From the NCBI GenBank assembly GCA_965225625.1, contig CBDDBH010000027.1:1-64000 (forward strand): a stretch of 64,000 bases of DNA, written 5' to 3'. The translations under genes and the position numbers were made by a program. This document shows, one piece after another, positions 22,677 to 30,863 of this stretch (position 1 is its first letter; each line of letters begins with the position of its first letter). The notes under the pieces were generated by a model. That model saw nothing but the letters and a program-made list of their open reading frames with translations, was not told where the DNA came from and searched no databases. This stretch comes from CBDDBH01 sp965225625 (lineage in GTDB: Bacteria; Pseudomonadota; Gammaproteobacteria; JADZEE01).

Positions 22677-24194
22677 TTAAGCGATTTTCAGCCGCCGTTG
22701 TTCAGTGACCTCAGACAGCCGATTAAAAAACAAGCTTCTCTCAATAAACAGAATAAATAATCCGGCTTGGTAACTGCATGGTTCTTCTGTGAAGCAGGCA
22801 TACAAGCCGAGCAACGCATCCTTTAAGGAAATTCCACTCAGCGCGTGGGCTTCGTAAAAGCGCTCATGAAGTTTCTCAATAACGGCGGTCGTAATTTGTA
22901 CGGTAGAGTCCCAACGAATGGCCTGCAATCCGACCCCCAGCTCCAAAAGAAACGCTTTTTGACTTTCGTCCAAGCGGCTGGCGGCAGCGGGGATTGCCTC
23001 CTCCGATATTTGCATATGCCAGTTTCGTTCTTCTTTGGCGGACTCCATATCGATTTCGTATGCTTTGCCACCTTTGTAAACCATTACGGGAGAGAATCTC
23101 TGTCGCCCGGTTCGGCTGTCACCACAACAATCTGAAAAATTGAACTCGCCCTCTTCAAGGTCCAAGACGCTTACGTCCGCGGTTCTACCAACGCTTAGTG
23201 ACCCTGCCCGATCTTCGAGGCCAAGGGCGCGTGCTGGATTAATGGTCACACGCTCGACGATTTCCGGCACCGCCATCCCCAGTAAATTGAAGATGGACAT
23301 CACGTTGGCAAGAGAATAGGTGGGTCCAGTTACATTGACCTGCTGTAAATCCGAGCTAATCATGTGTGGAACTATATCCTGTGCATAGGCTTTTTCGGCA
23401 ACCTCGAAACTAAAATTGAAGCCGCCAAATCCTATGTCAAACAACACGCCGCGCCGTTCTGCGGCTTTGACTTCCGCGAGCACCGCGCCTTCGCCTTCGA
23501 GGATATTGCCCGGATTGCCGTGATAGAGGTGGGTAACGACATCGCCCGCCTGGGCCGTTTGAAACACTTTGCTTGTCACTACTCGATCTGGGTCTGGAGC
23601 CGTGAGGAAGTCACCGATATGAATATATAGCGGAAGATTGAGAATCTCCGCCATCCCCTTTCCAAGAGAAATATTTCCCGGGCCCTTCGGCGCAAATGCG
23701 CCGATTTTGAGGAACCTGATGGAATCCCTGTATTGCTCGACCAGGTCGAGCCATTGGTTGACTAGAATGTTCTTTATGCCCCGCACGCCGGACTCTTCCT
23801 CACGATCCTCTAATCCGGTTATGCCAATTGGATCCAAATAGGGATTCGCATAAAGATCGGTAATAGTGTCGTGTCTCAATAACGCATCGAATTCCCCATA
23901 AGTACGTAATCCGGTCCCCCCGGCGTCTACAAAAGTCGTGACACCCTGATGAATGCCAATGCGGTCAGGATAGGCAAATCCCAGAAACCCATAAGCGTGG
24001 CAATGGAGATCAACCATCCCGGGGATTACGAGCAAACCGGTCGTGTCGACGACGTCAGCTGTCCGAGACGCAAGACCCTCGCCAATTTCGGCAATTTTCC
24101 CATCTTTAATCGCTAAATCAGCGACCTTATCGATACCCTGTGCCGGATCGATAATGCGCCCACCTGTTAACACGGTATCAAAATCCATTTCCAT
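22677..24194 (-). CDS. Amidohydrolase/deacetylase-type metallohydrolase with C-terminal extension
   Basis: About 505 residues from the ATG at 24194 (GAGG eight bases upstream; a TTG at 24215 is less likely). The metal-binding HxH motif is in GMVDLHCHAYGFLG; further ligands are likely in YIHIGD and THLYHGNPG. The distal part has the family's NPARALGLEDRAGSLSVGRTADV stretch. The N-terminal 390 residues resemble EF_0837/AHA_3915-type amidohydrolases acting on cyclic amides or N-acyl compounds. About 110 helical residues follow (ASRLDESQKAFLLELGVG...) that I do not recognise as usual for the family. It lies 14 bp after a second amidohydrolase gene; together they suggest C-N bond hydrolysis in the same pathway. 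Confidence 0.75.
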   Translation of the reverse strand: MEMDFDTVLTGGRIIDPAQGIDKVADLAIKDGKIAEIGEGLASRTADVVDTTGLLVIPGMVDLHCHAYGFLGFAYPDRIGIHQGVTTFVDAGGTGLRTYGEFDALLRHDTITDLYANPYLDPIGITGLEDREEESGVRGIKNILVNQWLDLVEQYRDSIRFLKIGAFAPKGPGNISLGKGMAEILNLPLYIHIGDFLTAPDPDRVVTSKVFQTAQAGDVVTHLYHGNPGNILEGEGAVLAEVKAAERRGVLFDIGFGGFNFSFEVAEKAYAQDIVPHMISSDLQQVNVTGPTYSLANVMSIFNLLGMAVPEIVERVTINPARALGLEDRAGSLSVGRTADVSVLDLEEGEFNFSDCCGDSRTGRQRFSPVMVYKGGKAYEIDMESAKEERNWHMQISEEAIPAAASRLDESQKAFLLELGVGLQAIRWDSTVQITTAVIEKLHERFYEAHALSGISLKDALLGLYACFTEEPCSYQAGLFILFIERSLFFNRLSEVTEQRRLKIA

Positions 24195-24208
24195 ATTAGG
24201 GTCCTCTA

Positions 24209-25876
24209 TCAGCAACGGGTAATGTCACACTCTCCGCAAGATTCTGCGAAAATCCACGCACTCCAACGTTTACGAATACGCAATATATGCGTGCATATTA
24301 TGTGGACCTGGCTCATGACAATCAACGGATGGTCACAAACCTCCGACGGAGCGCTGCGATTTTCGCTGGTTTGCAATATGTTGCAATATCCTCCCGACGC
24401 GCAAGACGGGCTGTGACGATCACTGTCGACCAAGACAGCGTCTCCAAGCCTCCCGGTTCTCAGGTCCATATAATCCTGGTGGTTGCGCACAACCATTGCC
24501 GTGCCCGCTTCCAGACCCGAGTAGTAGTAACTCTTGAACTCGTCGATCCAGCGAGTGGCCTGCGCCCAGATACGTTCCCGAGCCAGTTCGGTGAACTCGC
24601 CATCGCGGCGAAGGAATTTGCCGTCCACCATGACGTCGTTCGTGGTGCCTGTCGGACCCTGCATCACCAGCCCCATGATGATCGTGGCCTCCATATGCGG
24701 GAAGAAACCGCTTTCCCGCGACAGGTCGTAGGTGATCAAATCGGCGCGCTTGCCGACCTCGAGCGTTCCGATGCGGTGGTTCAGTCGCAGCGCACGGGCG
24801 CTGCCGAGCGTCGCAAGCTCCAGCGGCGTCCACGGTTGCGGCAGGTGGTGTTCGCGGTCGCTAGCATCCTGCATCAGCCGGCAACCCCACATGGCGCGGA
24901 AGATGTTGTGAGACGCGTGATCGGTACCGAGGCCCACCCGCATACCTTTCTCCAGCATGTAGGCAACCTCGGCGTTGCAGCGGAAATCGGCGCAGCGCAG
25001 CGGACAGTGACCGATGGCGACATCGAGATCGGCCAGCATGTCGATGCTGTCGTGGTCCAGCGCGATGGCTTGCCACATCAGTGTGCGGGGCGTGAGCAGA
25101 CCGAGAGAGCGCAGGTGGTGCAGATAACCCCCGTCAGCCGCCCACAATCGATCGGCGCGTTCCACCTCCTCGTGGGCCTCGGCCACGTGTATTCCGTAGG
25201 AGAGATCGTAGCGCTCTGCCAGTTCCATGCCCTTGACCAGGATTTCGGCCTTTACGTTGAAAGGCGCATCCGGCCCGATGCCGACCTGCACGCGGCCATC
25301 AGGTTGATGGTACTCCTGGATCGTCTCCTCGATCTTTGCCAGTTGATCGTGACCGTCTCGGGCATCCTTGCGCTGAATGATGGTCAGCAGATTGGAATGG
25401 TTGATCCCGCGCGCCCCTGAATCGGCCAGCGCGCGCACCGTGGGCTCTGCCCACAGGTAATTGTTGCTCGAGCAGGTGGTACCGCGCTCAAGCATCTGCG
25501 CGAGTCCGAACATCGTCAGGTCGTAGGCCGCCTCTGCCGAATACCACGCCCAGGCCGGCCAGAAATAGACATCCAGAACCTGATCTACTTCCTGGATCTG
25601 ATCGTAATCCAGCGCGTTGTAGCAGATCTGCGAGCACCAGTCGCCGATATGGGCGTGTGCATCCACGAGGCCCGGCATCAGGAGCTTGCCGCGACCGTCG
25701 ATGATCTCCACCCCGGCCGCCTCACCGACGGTCTTGTCGACGTCCCCGACGCCGCCAATCGCCTTGATCTCGCCGTCCTCGACATACAGTGAGCCGCGGG
25801 CGATGACGTCGTCCGGAGAAGCGCGCGCGACTACGAAGTCATGGTCTCTGAACAGGAAGCGATCGGTAGCATTCAT
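24209..25876 (-). CDS. Amidohydrolase (deaminase/chlorohydrolase subtype)
   Basis: A 555-residue enzyme of the cytosine/guanine deaminase and atrazine-chlorohydrolase superfamily, hydrolysing a C-N or C-Cl bond on a ring. Visible ligands: HAHIGD in LLMPGLVDAHAHIGDWCSQ, YGIHVAEAHEEV (His plus the catalytic Glu), an ALDHDSIDML segment, and GLGTDHASHN (metal Asp). Homology ends near NHQDYMDLRTGRLGDAVLV; the last ~70 residues, rich in Cys and Arg, look like read-through into foreign sequence. Native length would be about 480. It is the first gene of a two-gene minus operon with 22677-24194. Confidence 0.8.
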   Translation of the reverse strand: MNATDRFLFRDHDFVVARASPDDVIARGSLYVEDGEIKAIGGVGDVDKTVGEAAGVEIIDGRGKLLMPGLVDAHAHIGDWCSQICYNALDYDQIQEVDQVLDVYFWPAWAWYSAEAAYDLTMFGLAQMLERGTTCSSNNYLWAEPTVRALADSGARGINHSNLLTIIQRKDARDGHDQLAKIEETIQEYHQPDGRVQVGIGPDAPFNVKAEILVKGMELAERYDLSYGIHVAEAHEEVERADRLWAADGGYLHHLRSLGLLTPRTLMWQAIALDHDSIDMLADLDVAIGHCPLRCADFRCNAEVAYMLEKGMRVGLGTDHASHNIFRAMWGCRLMQDASDREHHLPQPWTPLELATLGSARALRLNHRIGTLEVGKRADLITYDLSRESGFFPHMEATIIMGLVMQGPTGTTNDVMVDGKFLRRDGEFTELARERIWAQATRWIDEFKSYYYSGLEAGTAMVVRNHQDYMDLRTGRLGDAVLVDSDRHSPSCASGGYCNILQTSENRSAPSEVCDHPLIVMSQVHIICTHILRIRKRWSAWIFAESCGECDITRC

Positions 25877-25990
25877 GGGGTCTTGGCAATATCAACCACA
25901 TTGTGGGGTTCAGAATACCAGATTGCTCGTCGATTATTGGCGCGATTGGTGACGCATAGCCGGGTAAAGTGCTCGTTGCTGCCCGGTGGG

Positions 25991-26102
25991 TTCCGGGGAC
26001 AGCGGGGGATTCCGGGGACAGGAGTTCCGGGGACAGTTTACTTATCTCCAGGCAATTGGAATCTTACGAGGATAATAATTAAGTAAACTGTCCCCCGGAA
26101 CT
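25991..26102. repeat. REP-like repeats TTCCGGGGACAG and an imperfect palindrome
   Basis: TTCCGGGGACAG occurs at 25991-26002, 26010-26021 and 26025-26036. The last copy begins a long arm (26023-26044) whose reverse complement, with one extra base, is 26080-26102. This GGGGACAG...TTTACTTA pattern is typical of palindromic REP elements mobilised by RAYT (TnpA-REP) proteins; no such gene is in the window. Confidence 0.7.
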
Positions 26103-26140
26103 CCGAAATCGGAGTAGTCGATAAATTGGGATTTGTGACT

Positions 26141-26785
26141 ATGCAGATGACATATATCGATGCACCTGCCGATCTAACAATGCAGATTGGCGAAGCGATA
26201 TTCACCCAACGGGCCATTCGGCGCCTGCGACACGATAAACCGGTCAGCGACGCGGATTTGAAGACCATTCTCGACGCGGCGTCCAAAGCACCGAACGGGG
26301 GAAATACACAACCGGCGCGCTTTCTGGTAATTCGCGATCGCAACACGATTCTGGCCTTCGGCAAGCTCTATCATAAGGCGTGGTGGACTAAGCGCCGCGA
26401 GGAGTACGGCTGGAAGAGCAAGGCTGATCTTCCGGAGGGCTCCATTTACGAGATGCCGGCCTTGCTGGCTGACGAGATGGTCGACGCCCCGGTCGTCATT
26501 CTCGCCTTCAGCACGGGACGCGCCGGTGTCGCATCGTCCGTTTTTCCAGCGGTTCAGAATCTGTTGCTCGCCGCGCGCGCACTGGGGATCGGGTCGGTTT
26601 TGACAACGCTGCATCCCAACGTCATGGATCGGGTATACGAAATGTTCAAAATTCCCGCCGACGTCGAGTTCCATTGCTGTATTCCGCTCGGCTATCCAAG
26701 AGGTAATTTCGGACGTACGCGGCGGTTTCCGACTGCACAGACTACTAGCTGGAACAACTGGGACACACCGCCCCCGTGGATATAG
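26141..26785 (+). CDS. Nitroreductase-family FMN oxidoreductase
   Basis: About 214 residues from ATG 26141; a TTG at 26126 behind GGAG is an alternative. The family's FMN-binding start is visible: EAIFTQRAIRRLRHDKPVSD, then AASKAPNGGNTQPARFLVI. A central region with SVFPAVQNLLLAARALGIGS and the C-terminal CCIPLGYPRGNFGRTRR also fit. Members use FMN and NAD(P)H to reduce nitro groups, quinones or enones. It is followed 80 bp later by a Rieske oxygenase on the same strand, so a role in the same catabolic route is plausible but not shown. The gene lies just after REP-like repeats. Confidence 0.85.
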   Translation: MQMTYIDAPADLTMQIGEAIFTQRAIRRLRHDKPVSDADLKTILDAASKAPNGGNTQPARFLVIRDRNTILAFGKLYHKAWWTKRREEYGWKSKADLPEGSIYEMPALLADEMVDAPVVILAFSTGRAGVASSVFPAVQNLLLAARALGIGSVLTTLHPNVMDRVYEMFKIPADVEFHCCIPLGYPRGNFGRTRRFPTAQTTSWNNWDTPPPWI

Positions 26786-26866
26786 CCACAGGTATCGAAG
26801 TGTCAACCGTGTTGGTGTAAAAATGGTGGATGCATTGCCCGAAGGATTGACCTGGAGGATGGGACG

Positions 26867-28099
26867 ATGACCGTCAGGTTCGACGTCAACAAGCGCTGGA
26901 TGCCCGAGTTTCCGCAGGTGCGCAAGGATCCGGTTCCGGTGGAGCCGTGCATCTCGCCAGAGTATTTCGAACTTGAGCGCGAACGGGTATTCAAACGCGT
27001 ATGGCTCAACGTCGGCCGTGTCGAGCAGGTGCCGACGCCCGGCGAGTATTTCGTCAAGGAGATCGCCGTCTGTCACGATTCGCTCATCATCGTGCGCGGC
27101 CAGGACGGTGTGGTGCGTGGGTTTCACAACATCTGCTCGCATCGCGGCAATAAAGTCGCGTGGGACGATTGCGGTCATGCGCACCACTGGAGCTGCAAAT
27201 TCCACGGCTGGACCTACGACAACCAGGGCCAACTCATTGCCGTGCCGGACGAAGCCATGTTCGATGATTTCGACAAGAACGCGCATGGTTTGGTGCCGGT
27301 CGCCACCGATATCTGGGAGGGTTTCATTTTTGTGCATCTCGGCCCCGAGCCGCGTGAGCCCCTGCGCGAATTTCTATCCGGATTCGCCGACAAACACAGT
27401 GGCTATCCTTTTCATGAGATGACGCAGTGGTACAGCTACCGCGCGGAGCTGCAGTGCAACTGGAAGGTTGCGCTCGATGCGTTCTGCGAGGGTTATCACG
27501 TGGCGTTCGTGCACAAGCACTCCAACTTCGACATCTTCTATAACCAAGAAAACCCGCTATGCCACCCTGTGGAGTTCGACGTGTGGAAACTGCATCGATC
27601 GTTTTCAGTGTTCGGCAATCCCGCGCACACACCAAACCCGGTCGAGGCCGCGGCCATGAAATGGGCAAAGCCGGCCTATCGCGCCGGTGATTCGACGCAG
27701 TTGCCGCCAGGCGTCAATCCGAACAACGTCGAGAACTGGGGTTTCGATTCCCCGGCGCTGTTCCCCAACACCATCGTGATCATGCTCTCAGACAGTTACC
27801 TCACCCACCATTTCTGGCCAACCTCGGTGGACAGCTGCGTTTGGGAAGGGCGCATGCACCTGCAACCTGCAAGGACACCTGCCGAGGCATTCGCGCGCGA
27901 GTTCAGCAAATGCCTGGGCCGCGATATTTGGATGGAGGACACCGGTACGATGGAGGCGACCCACGCTGCGTTGAAATCCCGCGTGAAGACGCACTTCGTG
28001 CTGCAAGACGGGGAGATTTTGATCCGTCACTTCTACCAAGTGTTGGACGAGTACATGACCGGATCCGCGGACACGCCGCGATCGGGAACGGCATCATGA
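26867..28099 (+). CDS. Rieske ring-hydroxylating oxygenase alpha subunit
   Basis: 410 residues from an ATG preceded by TGGAGGATGGGACG. The Rieske domain (about 45-160) has CSHRGN and CKFHGWTYDNQG as cluster ligands. The catalytic domain has NWKVALDAFCEGYHVAFVHKH, containing the bridging Asp and two iron His ligands of the mononuclear site. It resembles alpha subunits of aromatic dioxygenases and related mono-oxygenases or demethylases. No beta subunit follows; instead a 125-residue protein overlaps its stop (ATGA). Electrons would come from a ferredoxin such as those at 22289 or 32537. Substrate unknown. Confidence 0.92.
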   Translation: MTVRFDVNKRWMPEFPQVRKDPVPVEPCISPEYFELERERVFKRVWLNVGRVEQVPTPGEYFVKEIAVCHDSLIIVRGQDGVVRGFHNICSHRGNKVAWDDCGHAHHWSCKFHGWTYDNQGQLIAVPDEAMFDDFDKNAHGLVPVATDIWEGFIFVHLGPEPREPLREFLSGFADKHSGYPFHEMTQWYSYRAELQCNWKVALDAFCEGYHVAFVHKHSNFDIFYNQENPLCHPVEFDVWKLHRSFSVFGNPAHTPNPVEAAAMKWAKPAYRAGDSTQLPPGVNPNNVENWGFDSPALFPNTIVIMLSDSYLTHHFWPTSVDSCVWEGRMHLQPARTPAEAFAREFSKCLGRDIWMEDTGTMEATHAALKSRVKTHFVLQDGEILIRHFYQVLDEYMTGSADTPRSGTAS

Positions 28100-28473
28100 A
28101 CCGGCAAGCACTACCACAGGAATTCACTGAACTGGAAAGCTATATCGCGTGGGCTTTGCCGACCGAGCAGCAACGCAATGCCAAGCGCTGGGAATGTGCG
28201 ATGCCCGAGATCCGCGAATTCTACGACGCCATGCTCCAGCACATCGATGCCATCCTCGTTTACCTCAATCAGTACGCATTGAACGACATGCCGGATGACG
28301 CCCAACGCCTGTTCCATCTCGCGCTTGCGCTTGCTGAAGTATCTAATGCGGTCGAGATTTACCAGCAACCCGAGGTTATCAATAGCTTTGATCGCAGCCG
28401 CCTAGTGCCGATGCACGAACACAAACCGGACGTCTACCGCTGCAAATCGGCAGGTGGCGGCGCATCGAGTTAA
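28096..28473 (+). CDS. Small all-helical protein coupled to the Rieske oxygenase
   Basis: 125 residues from the ATG that overlaps the oxygenase stop (ATGA at 28096-28099), so it is translationally coupled. It begins MNRQALPQEFTELESYIAWAL. The composition is mostly helical (EIREFYDAMLQHIDAILVYL), with LFHLALALAEVSNAVEIYQQ near the end. No metal or cofactor motif is obvious. I do not recognise the family; coupling suggests a dedicated partner or assembly factor of the oxygenase. The frame at 27841 that covers it is a longer reading into the oxygenase gene and is not the start. Confidence 0.7.
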   Translation: MNRQALPQEFTELESYIAWALPTEQQRNAKRWECAMPEIREFYDAMLQHIDAILVYLNQYALNDMPDDAQRLFHLALALAEVSNAVEIYQQPEVINSFDRSRLVPMHEHKPDVYRCKSAGGGASS

Positions 28474-29512
28474 GCGACCGCCGTGACCGGGCGTATTGGT
28501 CTCGACCGCACCGGCACTTAAGAACGCCTCTGCACGCCGGCCGGTTCACGGATCCATATAGTCCCGTAGGTTGCTTTCCTCCATTGCAAGTGGAACCTAC
28601 CCATCGGTGAAGGATGCTGGTCACAGGCGATAATCCGACATGCCGGCGACGCTTGACGATCATCATGCCGAGCGCAGACGCCGCCAGCGCGGCCTCCGAC
28701 GTCGGCATACCACGGTCCACGAGCATCGGTACGAGATGCGCCAGCATGCCGAACATACAGAATGTCATCGTGCAGAAAACGAAAGCGAGCAGCCAGAACG
28801 CTCGCGAGCGCAGCGCCTCCGCGCGCGTAAAGCCTGACTGGGCAGCGTGCACCGCGGATTCATGCGCGTCTTCATCACCGTCCGGCGCAAGTCCCATCTC
28901 TTGAGGGCTCTCCCGTGCAAACAGGAAGACAATCGGCGCCGAAATACAGATGGTCAGTGCCGCGAGGCAGTAGTAACCGGAACGCCAGCCGTAATTGTCG
29001 ATCAGAAACTGAACTAACGGCGGCACATAAGCATAACCGAGTCCGCCGCCGGCCATCGCGATCCCGAGTGCCAGTCCACGGCGCCGGTTGAACCACGCCG
29101 AGAGCGTACGCATGAACGGCAGCGCGTTGGAGCCCGCGCCGAGCGTCCCGATAAGGATGAATATCGCGTACAGGTGCCAGAGTTCGGAAGTGAAAGATGG
29201 GATGGCGGCGAGCAGTGCGCCGAAGGTCAGGATCGACGGAACGAGGACGCGCCGCGAACCAACGATATCCACGATCCGCCCGATGACCGGCAGGGAAAAC
29301 GCGAGCGTGAACGTGAACACCGTCGCGGCCAGACTGATCTCGGCACGGTTCCAGCCGAATTCGTCGCCGAGTGGGATGATGAACAGTCCCAGCGAGCCGA
29401 ACGCGAACTGCCCCGGGTTGGTCGACAGGCCGACGATCGAGGCGGCGACGATCCACCAACCGAAAAAGATTGGGGCCCGCTTGCCAACAGGTTGTGTGCC
29501 CGACGTAATCAA
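28379..29512 (-). pseudogene. C-terminally truncated MFS transporter (OxlT-like)
   Basis: From MITSGTQPVGKRAPIFFGWW the first ~290 residues are a typical major-facilitator transporter: six N-terminal helices, the loop motif GRIVDIVGSRRVL, the cytoplasmic loop (ESPQEMGLAPDGDEDAHESA) and the start of the second half (AFWLLAFVFCTMTFCMFGML). After SALGMMIV, near 28640, the sequence turns Arg/Cys-rich and no membrane helices follow, so the last four or five helices are lost. The false C-terminus also overlaps the preceding plus-strand gene. It was probably an uptake system for the pathway substrate or an organic anion. Confidence 0.75.
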
Positions 29513-29602
29513 TCGAAGTCCGCAGACGCGCGGTGAAGGTCTATCCTACGTTTGGCGTCGATCATAGTATCGGCACGCAGCGATAAACCCCTGTCCTTCC
29601 TG

Positions 29603-29634
29603 AAAAGTCAATCCTATTGACGTGATTGACTTTT
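29603..29634. promoter_or_regulatory. Hairpin ahead of the transposase gene
   Basis: AAAAGTCAATC (29603-29613) and its exact reverse complement (29624-29634) flank a 10-nt loop, followed by a T. It sits at the left side of the transposase gene and could shield it from outside transcription or act as an operator. Confidence 0.5.
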
Positions 29635-29652
29635 TCGGTCCCGGATCTAAGC

Positions 29653-30687
29653 ATGGCGAGTATGTATTTCTCATTTATTTGTGCTGTTTTTACCTCGTTG
29701 CTTTCGGTGATGAAGACGCAACGCGCCCTGACGTTAGAGAACCTCGCTTTGCGCCAGCAGGTCGTGATGCTCAAGCGCTCAGTGAAACGGCCTCGCACAA
29801 ATACGCTTGACCGGGCGATCTGGGTTGTATTCGCTCGATTCGTTGATGATTGGCGGGGGAAGCTGTTCGCCTTGAGTCCGGACACCGTAGTTCGCTGGCA
29901 CCGAGAGGGTTTTCGCCGATATTGGACATTGAAAAGCCGACGGCTCGGTCGACCGCGGGTTGATATGGAATTGCGTCGATTGATCCGCCAGATGCAGCGT
30001 GAAAACATCACCTGGGGCGCGCCCCGTATTCATGGAGAATTGTTGAAACTTGGCTATGAGGTATGTGAAGCCACGATTTCCAAGTATATGAAGCGGCATC
30101 GAAAACCCCCATCGCAGAGTTGGCGTACGTTCCTAACCAATCATCACGAGGAGATCGCAGCCATCGATTTCTTCACCGTACCAACGGTGACTTTCAAAAT
30201 ACTGTACGTCCTTGTTGTCATTGAGCACGCTCGTCGGAGGGTGGTGCACTTCAATGTAACCGCGCATCCGACCGCCCAATGGACTGCGCAGCAACTCATC
30301 GAAGCCTTTCCATTCGACACTGCCCCGAAGTATCTGATTAGGGACGGAGATGGGATTTACGGCGCGGCCGTACAACGGAGGATCGGTAGTCTCGACATAA
30401 ACGAGATCGTGACGACGCCGGCATCACCTTGGGAGAACTCATACGCCGAGCGGGTCGTCGGTAGTATTCGTCGCGAATGTTTGGACCATCTCATCGTTGT
30501 GAACGAGCGACATCTGCGCCGGGTACTTAAAGAATACCTGAGTTATTACGACGGCTGCCGCACAGACCTTTCTCTAAGTAAGGACTCGCCGTCGGCCAGG
30601 GCACTGGAATCACGTGAAGAAGGTAATGTGATTGCATTTCCATTGCTGGGCGGTCTTCACCATCGCTATAAACGCTTAGCTGCATGA
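29653..30687 (+). CDS. DDE integrase-core transposase
   Basis: About 344 residues from ATG 29653 (a TTG at 29626 would add nine). The N-terminal HTH region (LTLENLALRQQVVMLKRS) and GRPRVDMELRRLIRQMQREN lead to a retroviral-integrase-type core: first Asp in IAAIDFFTV, second in LIRDGDGIYG, Glu in NSYAERVVGSIRRECLDH. All three catalytic residues are present, so it may be active. This type is common as a single-gene element related to the IS3/IS481 group. I see no clear terminal inverted repeats at about 29.6 or 30.8 kb. It separates the truncated MFS gene from the amidase operon. Confidence 0.88.
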   Translation: MASMYFSFICAVFTSLLSVMKTQRALTLENLALRQQVVMLKRSVKRPRTNTLDRAIWVVFARFVDDWRGKLFALSPDTVVRWHREGFRRYWTLKSRRLGRPRVDMELRRLIRQMQRENITWGAPRIHGELLKLGYEVCEATISKYMKRHRKPPSQSWRTFLTNHHEEIAAIDFFTVPTVTFKILYVLVVIEHARRRVVHFNVTAHPTAQWTAQQLIEAFPFDTAPKYLIRDGDGIYGAAVQRRIGSLDINEIVTTPASPWENSYAERVVGSIRRECLDHLIVVNERHLRRVLKEYLSYYDGCRTDLSLSKDSPSARALESREEGNVIAFPLLGGLHHRYKRLAA

Positions 30688-30863
30688 CGGCAATTACATT
30701 TATGGGATGCACAGGGTTTACAATCCGTTCATCCAGCCAGTGTAGATAGCTAATTAAGTTGTCCGGTTTATGTAGCACATAAATTGACCGCTCTGTTGCG
30801 GGTTGGGCCTGTGGGATTGTGGAGATTGTAGGCGCGTACGCCAGGTGATGTGGTCAGTGCGGG

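Noticed and set aside
24287..25420. 377-codon plus-strand frame opposite the amidohydrolase
   Set aside because: Antisense to conserved metal-binding motifs; no protein-like pattern.
26174..27337. 387-codon minus-strand frame across nitroreductase and oxygenase
   Set aside because: Antisense shadow crossing two well-supported genes and the gap between them.
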